From Gastrolobium villosum (taxonomy: Eukaryota; Streptophyta; Magnoliopsida; Fabales; Fabaceae): a stretch of DNA of 64,000 bases. Shown in pieces: positions 56,036-64,000 of the stretch (its first letter is position 1; each line of letters starts with the position of its first letter). The translations under genes were made by a program, and so were the position numbers. The notes beneath the pieces are model-generated. The model saw only the letters and a program-made list of their open reading frames with translations. It had not been told where the DNA came from and did not search any database. The stretch covers positions 53,101-117,100 of the forward strand of contig JAVKPL010011074.1 in NCBI GenBank assembly GCA_032173675.1, read 5' to 3'.

Positions 56036-57050
56036 AAAGGAATGTTCCACGAAAATATTCTAGCAGAACAGGGAATATGTCGTTGACTAGGGAATATTCT
56101 ATCATAAAGGGAATTGTTGAGATATATAGTCCCGCATTGGTTGTATGTGCAACTAATGTGGAGTTTATATGGCCTTGGGCACTCATCACCATGTAAAGAA
56201 CCTTGGGATACACCATCCCAAAAGCTAGCTCAAAGGGTGGGAGTGCACAAGGCCTTATAAACCCCACATTAGTTGCTCATACAACCAATGTGGGACTATG
56301 TCCCTCACACGATAGCCCATTAGACTTGAAGCGTGGATGATGTAACAGGCCCAGCCTACCTGTGCTATGAGATTCCACAAGAGAAAGTGGGGGACGGCGA
56401 AGCTTTGATACCATGTAAAGAACCTTGGGATAAACCTTGGGCACCCCACCCTTTGAGCTAGCTTTTGGGGTGATGTATCCCAAGGTTCTTATCAAGTGGT
56501 ATCAGAGCTTTGTCGCCCCCCACTTTTTCTTGTGGAATTTCTTAGCACAGGTTGGCTGGGCCTATTGCATCATCCACTCTTCAAACCCAATGGGCTCTTG
56601 TGTGACGGGGCGTGTTGAGATATATAGTCCCACATTGGTTGTATGAGCAACTAATGTGGAGTTTATAAGGCCTTGGGCACTCCCACCCTTTGAGCTAGCT
56701 TTTGGGGTGATATATCCCAAGGTTCTTATCAAGAGGAATATTTGCCAAGGAATATTTTGTTGACCAGGGAATATTCATCAAAAAATGAATACTCCGTCAG
56801 GGAATATTCCACCGTAAAAGAAATATTCCATCAGGAGTATTTCATCAAGGAATATTCCAATAACTATTAAATATTTGGTGAGTTTCTGGCTATAGGGTAG
56901 TCCATCTTATAGTTTTTAGGCACTCTGAATCCATTTTTGGGCCCTGATTTGGCTAATATCATAAAGCATAATAATATCATGTTAATAAGCATCAATCAGA
57001 AAAGAAATATTCCATCAGTTAATAACCGAGGAATATTTTGGTTAGTTTTT
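56036..57050. repeat. Dispersed GGAATATTCC palindrome array
   Basis: At least ten copies of ggaatattcc or one-off variants (gggaatattct, ggaatattttg, gaaatattccatca) occur at 15-40 base spacing, often followed by atca or gtca. A TRIM element at 56115-56734 sits inside one such unit. Confidence 0.7.
56115..56734. mobile_element. TRIM element with internal inverted (head-to-head) copy
   Basis: A complete plus-strand LTR lies at 56613-56734 (tgttgagatatatagtccc ... aggttcttatca). A partial plus LTR starts at 56115. Between them lies a minus-strand copy of LTR and interior (about 56195-56413), then a plus-strand LTR end, a primer-binding site tggtatcagagc (about 56497-56508) and a plus-strand interior with cttagcacaggttggctggg. 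Both interiors have the same signature, so two copies overlap in opposite orientation. The direct repeat ggaat occurs at 56110-56114 and 56735-56739. Confidence 0.75.
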
Positions 57051-57152
57051 GGCTACAAGGGTAGTCCATCTTAAGATTTTTAGGCACTTTGGATCCGTTT
57101 TTGTGATCTGTTTTGGCTTAATGTCACAAAGCATCATAATATTATGTTAATA
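56863..57152. repeat. Tandem duplication, ~150-base unit
   Basis: Copy 1, 56863-56988, and copy 2, 57022-57152, share gtagtccatctta, tttttaggcactttgga and catgttaataagc blocks with moderate divergence. Confidence 0.75.
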
Positions 57153-58090
57153 AGCTTTAAGCCAATCTCGTAAATTATGAACAAGGTCTCATCAATTTGA
57201 TTTGCAAAGAGTCATCAACTTAAGTTTATTTGTAAGAGAATAACCATTGTCCAATTTCAATGAACAGGACCAACAATCAAGTCACTTACAATAATCTAGT
57301 CATGTGATATCAATTCTCAATTAAGAACAAGACCAATGGGCTTCTTAAGTAAACAATTATTTCAACGATTCAATTTGGAATGTTACAGTTACTAATTCCT
57401 CAAAGTCAAATAATCTAGCATTAAGTTTGGGATGAGATCATTTAATCAAAAGGATGGTTGGATTGTATCATAAAATTTGAAATGACACAAGTTTTCTAGG
57501 TAGAACCTTGGAATTAGGTTCAAATTATCTTCATCAAGTTTGGAATTATGAGACAACTTACCCTTTTCAATTTAATCAGCAACCATAAACATCAATGAAA
57601 TATATAAATTGTGCTTATCATTTGGCCAACAAAAGGAATATTCAATAACTCAATACACATAATTTAGAAGGTAAGTAAATGATAATTTAGACTTGTGTTC
57701 ATAGTCTTTAACCCCATTTCCCCCCATTATTTAGAATAATTGGTCTTTACGCAGACCATTTGTGAGAGCAATGGCCAAGTAATACGAATTATTATTAAAT
57801 AAAAGTGAAATCACTGATTAATGATTGGTAAAGGACTCATTAGATGTGAATTGATCCACCCGTTGGAATGGATTATCTCATATGTTAGTTAACAAACCTT
57901 GTCTTGTGATAGAATCATAATCATTCATGGTCAAATCAATGGTGATGAGAGATAACAAAGAAAAAATGTTAGAATAAGGAGTGATAAAATCATCACCCTT
58001 GATCTGGCCGTGAATAATTATGATCCTCACATATGTTATATTCATGTTAAATAAAACATAAGAGGATATACTCCCTCCTCCCCTATATAT
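57153..58090. other. Intergenic, no gene seen
   Basis: AT-rich, short frames only, no repeat boundaries found. Confidence 0.4.
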
Positions 58091-58937
58091 TTATGGTGGA
58101 GCAAAAATATGAATCTAACATAAAAGGCTTAAAAAAAATTATGTAAAAATCAAGATCAATTCACTTAACTCTTAGTATAAATCTTTTTTCATATTGTTAA
58201 ACTCTTCTATAATTGATTTTGTGCTAAAATTCATAATAATTTTTTTTAATATATTTAAAATATTATAAACATAAGCAATGAGTTTGGAAATTTAATCTAT
58301 ATGAGCTAAGAATTAATTTTTTCACTCTTATTTCAAAAAGTAAACATGAAATTAAGAAAACTAACAAGGTGAGTGAAAAATATCTGTTACTGTATTCCTA
58401 AGCATTGAAGTTACGAGTACTAAGTAGTTATGAATTGAAATTACTGTGTTAATGTTTCACGTTTAGAAACTATGAATCCAGCAAAGGCGAACCCAAGATT
58501 TTTATGGTGGCCGGGTGCGAAAATAAAAATGTTTATATTATAAACAAAAGTAAGTACAATAAAATATTAATCTAATATAAAAAGCTTAAATTTTTTTATA
58601 TAAAATCAAGGCCAGTTCACGTAACTCTTCTCTACATTTTTTCATATTGATAAACTCTTCTATAATTGAATTTATGTTAAAATTCAAAAAAAAAAATTGA
58701 ATATATTTAAAATATTATAAACATAAGCAAATGAATTCGGAAAAATTTTCTATATGAGCTAACAATTGATTTTTTCACCATTCTTTTCAAAAATAAATAT
58801 GAAATTGAGGTAATTAACAAGATGAGTGAAAAATATGTGTTACTGTATTACTAATAGTTGAAGTTATGAGTACTATGTAGTTATAAATTGAAATCATTGA
58901 ATTAGTGTTTCACATTAAGAAGTTATGAATCCAATCA
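58091..58937. repeat. Tandem duplication, ~415-base unit
   Basis: Copy 1 (58091-58492) and copy 2 (58501-58937) align through aaactcttctataattgatt, atatttaaaatattataaac, ctatatgagctaa, gagtgaaaaatat and gttactgtatt. Copy 2 carries a small insertion near its start. Each ends with atgaatcca. Function unknown; no coding frame. Confidence 0.8.
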
Positions 58938-59030
58938 ATGACGTTGTCAAATGATTGATAAATATCAAGATGTGTATTTTTGTATCATTTTCTTTTTTTC
59001 AAAATGGAAATTGGTTTCCTTTAATTTCAA

Positions 59031-59259
59031 TGATAGATAATGACTGTTATTTCTGTTACTTCTTTCTTGTTTCTGTTATTTTCAGTTTCTGTTATTTTCA
59101 GTTCTTTCCATCTCCTAACTGCTATATATAGCAGCTCTTGTATCTCTTTGATTTACATCAATACACAATAAGAATCATTCAGTCTCCTTTTCGTTTTCTG
59201 CTTTCCTCATCACACAGTGTGTGGTTTCTTTCTTTTGCATCAAGATCTGATACCTCACA
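59031..59259 (+). repeat. 5' LTR of the Copia element
   Basis: 229 bp, TG...CA ends. TATA-like tatatata lies near 59121-59129 and cacaataaga near 59164-59173. It probably contains the element's promoter. Confidence 0.9.
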
Positions 59260-59271
59260 TGGTATCAGAGC
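59260..59271 (+). other. Primer-binding site (initiator-Met tRNA type)
   Basis: tggtatcagagc starts directly after the LTR, the standard Copia primer match. Confidence 0.85.
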
Positions 59272-59283
59272 TAGCAACGATCT

Positions 59284-60460
59284 ATGACATGTCCTCAATC
59301 ATCACCAAAATCATCTACAAGTTCTGAAAATGCAAAATCAGTGAAGCTCATTATGAAATCATTCTCAAACCCAATTGCTGACAAACTCGATGAAGATAGT
59401 TTTCTTCCTTGGGAGCAATTGGCTCTTGCTTCAATCCATGGCCACAACCTGCAGGATCATCTCCGTGAAGACAAGATCCCTGCCCGTTTCTCAACCCAAG
59501 AAGATAAAGATCGTGAAAAAGAATCGGAAGATTATGCAACCTGGCATCAGCAAGATCATCTTCTTGTGTCCTGGCTGCTTTCTTCCATGAACATATCCTT
59601 CAAGAACAGAATGGTAGGATGCAAATTTGCTCATGAGATCTGGACAAGGCTGCAAGTTTACTTTGCTTCACATACACAGGCAAAGGTTAAACAATTGAAA
59701 AACCAATTGAAAAACATCAAGAAAAAGGGACCAGCATCAGACTACCTTCTTCAAATCAAAAAGATCATTGACTCCTTGGGTGTTGTAGGCTCTCCATTAA
59801 CTGATGCAGAATATTCAGAAGTTATCCTTGATGGTTTGAGTGAAGAGTACACTCCTTTAATCACTTCTGCAATGTCAAGATCCCCACCCTTTTCCATCAT
59901 TGAGTTGGAAGCTTTTCTTCTTGCTCAAGAAGAAATGCTGGAAAAATTCAAGAAGCATAATCCTGTTCCTATTCAGGCCAATATCACACAAGCTACTTCA
60001 CAACAGGGAAACAGATTCAACAACAATGACAACAGGTTCAATAACAATGAAAACAGATTAAATAACAATGAAGGCAGATCCTTTGCAGGAAGAAGAGGCC
60101 GAGGAGGCCGTGGGTTTCGAGGTGGCAGATCACAAGGTCCACCTTGGAATTCTTGGAATCAAAATCGGTTGCAATGCCAAATCTGTGGAAAGTTAGGACA
60201 TCCTGCTTTGCGATGCTTCTACAGGTTTGACTCCAACTACCAACCATCATCACAGAATGCTCAGAATCCACAACCTCCTCCACCTCCACCACCTTCATTC
60301 CACAACCCCAAAGCATACTTGGCAGGACCAGCATCACTCACTGACAACTCTTGGTATCCAGATTCTGGTACCACTCATCACCTTACTCATGATCTTGGTA
60401 ATTTTTCTTCCAGCTCCGAGTATAATGGCTCTGAGCAAGTTCAAATTGGAAACGGTGCAG
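59284..60460 (+). pseudogene. Copia gag and protease
   Basis: Starts at the first ATG after the primer site. The gag capsid-like region runs from about residue 25 to 225. An Arg/Gly-rich stretch (FAGRRGRGGRGFRGG) is followed by a CCHC zinc knuckle, CQICGKLGHPALRC. A proline run then leads to the protease active-site motif WYPDSGTTHH. The frame runs out of phase at about 60460, just after the protease, and stops at 60495. In intact elements gag packages the element RNA and the protease cuts the polyprotein. Confidence 0.88.
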
Positions 60461-60462
60461 GT

Positions 60463-61613
60463 TGCATATCCATCATGTTGGCAATTCTGTTTTAACCTCA
60501 ACCGCATCTCCTTTTCCTTTTCAACTTGATAATCTGCTTCATGTTCCTTCCATAACCAAAAACTTAATCAGTGTATCTCAATTTGCTAGAGATAACAAAG
60601 TCTATTTTGAATTTTTTCCTGATTATTGCCTTGTAAAATCTCAGGTAACTAAGGACATTGTCCTCAAAGGCAAGCTTAAAGATGGTCTCTATCAATTTTC
60701 CAATGTATTAGTTAATAAAAGATCATCTGCTCCCACACCCCCTATAGCTTTGTATTCTAAGCATGTTTCTCTTGATCTATGGCACAAACGTTTAGGTCAT
60801 GCTAGCTCCAAAATTGTTACATCTGTACTTCAACAATGTAATCTTCCTGTTTTTGACAATAAAACTACTATGACTCATTCTGTTTGTGAAGCCTGTTGTT
60901 TAGGCAAAATTCATCAGTTACCACACTTTACTTCTACCACCACTTATACTGCTCCTCTTGATCTCATTTTTTCGGATGTATGGGGACCAGCTCCCATACC
61001 TGGCACCTCTGGAAGCAGATATTATGTCTTGTTTGTGGATGCTTTTACTCGATATAGTTGCATTTATCTCTTGCAAAATAAATCTCAAGTTTTTCAAGCC
61101 TTTTTGCAATATAAATCCATGATTGAAAATCTCACTGGCTTAAAAATCAAATCCATTCAAACTGATAATGGAAAAGAATATTTATCCAATAATTTTCTTC
61201 ACTTTCTGCTCACTCATGGCATCACTCATAGACTTACCTGTCCTTACTCTCATCAACAAAATGGTAGAGTGGAGAGAAAACATAGACATATCACAGAAAT
61301 TGGTCTAGCTCTCTTGGCTAATGCCAAACTCCCTTTATCTTTTTGGGAGGATGCTTTTTCAACAGCTACTTATTTAATAAATCGATTGCCATCTCCTGTT
61401 ACAAATTTCAAATCACCTTTTGAACTAATTCATCACAACAAACCTGATTACCAGTTTCTGAAAGTCTTTGGTTGTGCATGCTTTCCTTTACTTCGACCTT
61501 ACAACAAACATAAGCTTGATTTCCGATCTCACAAATGTCTGTTTTTAGGATATGTTATCAATCAAAAAGGTTACAAATGTCTCTCTCCCACAGGAAAGAT
61601 TTATGTTTCTTGA
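60463..61613 (+). pseudogene. Copia integrase
   Basis: Follows gag-protease in a different phase, so a one-base change separates them. The zinc-binding pre-integrase region (DLWHKRLGH ... CEACCLGK) is near residues 107-147. The catalytic core includes FSDVWGP, IQTDNGKEY and HQQNGRVERKH, which hold the expected acidic residues. The frame ends with a stop at 61611-61613 where Copia relatives have an arginine codon before DVIF, consistent with a C-to-T change at a CpG. It lacks an ATG start. Confidence 0.88.
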
Positions 61614-62272
61614 GATGTTATTTTTGATGAAATTGATTTTCCCTATGCAATTTTGTTTCCTAACACTACTACACTCACATCCTGTACCTCTACTCATCCT
61701 TCTATTCCTAAAATACCTTGTATATCTAAGCATACTTCATCTCATTTTTTACCTACTGTTCCCAATACATCTTGTTCATCTTCAACTCCCAACATCTCAA
61801 CAGATGCTACTAATGTTTTGGTTAGTTTTTCTCCTTCAGGTTCAGGTTCAGCACATCAGTCCTCTCATCACAATCCCACCACCACAGCTGCTGACAGCAC
61901 TGCTTCCATGTCTAGTCAGAATTCTGCTCCTCTTAATTCACATCCTATGCAAACCAGAAGCAAGTCTGGCATTCATAAACCCAAGACTTATGCCACTGCC
62001 TTCCATGACTCCTCATCAAACCTTCAGAATTCTGAACCTAAGAATGTGTCTCAAGCTTTAAATTGTCCTCACTGGAAGCAAGCCATGGCTGAGGAAATTC
62101 AGGCCCTCATCAAAAATGGAACCTGGACTCTTGTTCATCCTCCACCTAACATCAAACCTATTGGCTGCAAGTGGATCTTTCGCATCAAGAGACAACCAAA
62201 TGGCACAATTCAAAAGTACAAGGCTAGACTGGTTGCTAAGGGTTTTCAACAAAGAGAAGGCTTTGACTTAGT
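61614..62272 (+). pseudogene. Copia connector and start of reverse transcriptase
   Basis: Same phase as the integrase, after its stop. A Ser/Thr/Pro-rich linker is followed by WKQAMAEEIQALIKNGTW, CKWIFRIKRQPNG and KARLVAKGFQQ. The phase is lost at about 62272; the open frame continues to 62462 in the wrong phase. Confidence 0.85.
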
Positions 62273-63340
62273 GAAGTTTTCAGCCCTGTCATCAAGCCAT
62301 CTACAATTCGGCTCATTCTCTCCATTGCCCTCACAAATGGCTGGATCATACGACAGTTTGATTTTAACAATGCTTTCCTTTGTGGTACCTTGCAAGAAGA
62401 TGTCTTCATGCAGCAACCTGATGGAGTTCCTAGTCACAATCCTCATCTTGTATGCAAGCTGAATAAAGCCCTTTATGGCCTCAAATAGGCTCCCCGTGCT
62501 TGGTTCAATACTCTCAACCTTACATTACAAAAGTTTGGATTCAACAACACCAAATCTGATCCTTCATTGTTCACTCGGTTCACTTCCACAACAACCACCT
62601 ACATTCTAGTGTATGTTGATGACATTTTGATCACTGGAAACAACTCATCCGAAATCTCCTCTCTTATATCTAAACTTAATAGCATCTTCTCCCTCAAAGA
62701 TCTTGGACAACTTCATTACTTTCTTGGCTTAGAAGCAGTCTACACCTCTCCCACAACCATTCACCTTAGCCAAACCAAATACATTACTGATCTTTTGGAA
62801 AAAGCAAAAATGAATTCTGCAAAATCCATGCCCACTCCTATGCTCACAGGTCAAAAATTATCTATGGAAGGTGACACTGCCTTCTCAGATCCCACTTTGT
62901 ATAGATCTATTGTTGGTGGACTTCAATATGCCACTATCACTAGACCAGATCTTTCATATGCTGTCAACAAAGTAAGCCAATTCATGCATAAACCTCTTGA
63001 AGTTCACTGGAAAGCTGTCAAAAGAATTCTAAGGTATCTAGTTGGAACCAAAACTCATGGCCTCATCTTTCATCAGTCCAAGGACCTTCGATTACTTGCT
63101 TTTTGTGATTCTGATTGGGGGTCCGATATAGATGATCGAAAGTCTACCAGTGGTTTTTGTGTATATCTTGGTTCAAACCTTATATCATGGTCTAGCAAAA
63201 AGCAGCATGCAGTGTCTCGATCCAGCACAGAAGCTGAGTTTCGCAGCTTGGCATCCACCTTAGCAGAAATCACTTGGTTACAATCACTCCTGTATGAGCT
63301 TCACATTCCATGTACTGCCTCTTCCAACTGTCTTCTGTGA
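62273..63340 (+). pseudogene. Copia reverse transcriptase and RNase H
   Basis: A new phase from about 62273. A stop at 62486-62488 sits inside the LYGLK-APRAWF motif. The frame then stays open with the metal-binding YVDDILITGN, FSLKDLGQLHYFLG, and RNase H (FCDSDWGSDIDDRKSTSG, SRSSTEAEFRSLA). The phase shifts again near 63330 and the RNase H tail (CDNASTVML, SRTKHFELDLYFVR) continues in the third phase to a last shift near 63430. Confidence 0.88.
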
Positions 63341-63579
63341 TAATGCCAGCACTGTTATGCTTGCAGCAAATCCAGTTCTTCATAGTCGAACAAAACACTT
63401 TGAACTGGATCTTTATTTTGTAAGGGGATCGGGTAATTCAAAAGCAAGTCTTTGTGCAACACATTCCTGGAACAGAACAGATTGCAGACCTCCTCACCAA
63501 GCCCATATCCGCTGCCACTTTTCTATTTTTTAGGAACAAACTACAAAGTCAGCCCATTGCCACTGAGTTTGAGGGGGGA

Positions 63580-63797
63580 TGATAGATAATGACTGTTACT
63601 TTAGTTCCTTACTTTTCTGTTTCTTGTTTCTGTTATTTTCAGTTTCTGTTATTTCCTAACTGCTATATATAGCAGCTCCTGTATCCCTTTGCTATACATC
63701 AATACACAATAAGAATAATTCAGTCTTCTTTTCGTTTTCTGCTTTCCTCATCACGTGTGTGCATTTCTTTCTTTTGCATACAATCTGATACCTCACA
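63580..63797 (+). repeat. 3' LTR of the Copia element
   Basis: 218 bp. Matches the 5' LTR with indels in the ctgttattttcag repeat region and in the gtgtgtg region. Ends tacctcaca. Confidence 0.9.
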
Positions 63798-63802
63798 TTC
63801 AA

Positions 63803-64000
63803 ATAAGAAACAAGTTAAAATTAGAAACACAACCAAAATTCCTTACCTTGTGGTCGCAATTTGCAAGAATTACAAAATAGTGTATAGCTTCACCCATTTG
63901 CCCTTCATTAATTATTTAATAATATCATTTTTTCCCTGATTGCAAATATCTACCAGATTTTTGTTCCCTTCTTAATCGATCAAATTAAATATTTAATCGA
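63803..64000. other. Intergenic to window end
   Basis: AT-rich, no gene. Confidence 0.4.

Larger units (their letters stand above)
59031..63797 (+). mobile_element. Nearly full-length Copia LTR retrotransposon, coding region broken
   Basis: 5' LTR 59031-59259 and 3' LTR 63580-63797 both start tgatagataatgactgtta and end ctgatacctcaca. The direct repeat ttcaa flanks the element at 59026-59030 and 63798-63802. The primer-binding site tggtatcagagc is at 59260-59271 and the polypurine tract gagtttgagggggga at 63565-63579. The LTRs differ by several small indels and substitutions, so insertion is not very recent. Gag, protease, integrase, reverse transcriptase and RNase H occur in Copia order. 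No other insertion interrupts it. The frame is broken at several points, so it cannot make a full polyprotein. Confidence 0.93.

Noticed and set aside
56022..56646. Several overlapping frames on both strands with similar peptides
   Set aside because: Readings of the repeated and inverted TRIM LTR segments; non-coding.
61552..62061. 169-codon hydrophobic frame
   Set aside because: Out-of-phase reading of the Ser/Thr/Pro-rich Copia connector.
1..64000. CRISPR arrays, bacterial operons, prophage
   Set aside because: No regularly spaced identical repeats with unique spacers and no bacterial gene organisation; the genes have spliceosomal introns.

Overview
This is nuclear DNA from a flowering plant, almost certainly a eudicot. 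The signs are AT-rich, intron-rich genes with GT/AG splice sites, two plant-specific protein-coding genes, and dense Copia, Gypsy, TRIM, Cassandra, SINE and MITE insertions. A legume is my best guess from the general look of the repeats, but nothing here proves it. I see no bacterial genes, no CRISPR array and no functional tRNA or rRNA gene.

Two host genes can be assembled. The first, plus strand 7337-29010, is a YAK1/DYRK-family protein kinase. I rebuilt it as 18 coding exons encoding 962 residues, with every splice phase agreeing. Its 7.6-kb intron 9, which splits the kinase domain, holds a decayed Copia element. Intron 13 holds a SINE and repeat-derived sequence. The second, plus strand 46483-50626, is a WPP-domain-interacting (WIP-type) KASH protein in two exons. 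It has coiled coils, one transmembrane segment and the plant KASH ending VPT. Its intron contains a MITE, a SINE and an unexplained open reading frame.

The rest is mostly layered mobile DNA. 1-5.5 kb: AT-rich simple repeat, a Mutator-type foldback MITE, a truncated Gypsy chromovirus end and an LTR fragment. 29.8-39.5 kb: an internally deleted Copia element broken up by two hAT-type MITEs, a 3.2-kb solo LTR and a TRIM end, followed by CACTA-like sequence and another LTR fragment. 39.9-45.9 kb: more MITEs and a 2.5-kb solo LTR of the same family as the 3.2-kb one. 51.0-54.4 kb: a third large solo LTR with a Cassandra-like LTR (carrying a 5S rRNA-like segment) and a long-TIR element nested inside. 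54.6-59.0 kb: a MITE, palindrome-rich DNA with an inverted TRIM, and two tandem duplications. 59.0-63.8 kb: a nearly full-length Copia element with both LTRs and a perfect 5-bp target duplication, but a broken reading frame.

The two genes may both act in basic cell physiology (growth signalling; nuclear envelope tethering), but nothing in the sequence links them. I found no convincing new multi-gene system. The most unusual signals are family-specific palindrome modules inside large LTRs, a minisatellite shared between two introns of YAK1, and the nested Cassandra and inverted TRIM structures.
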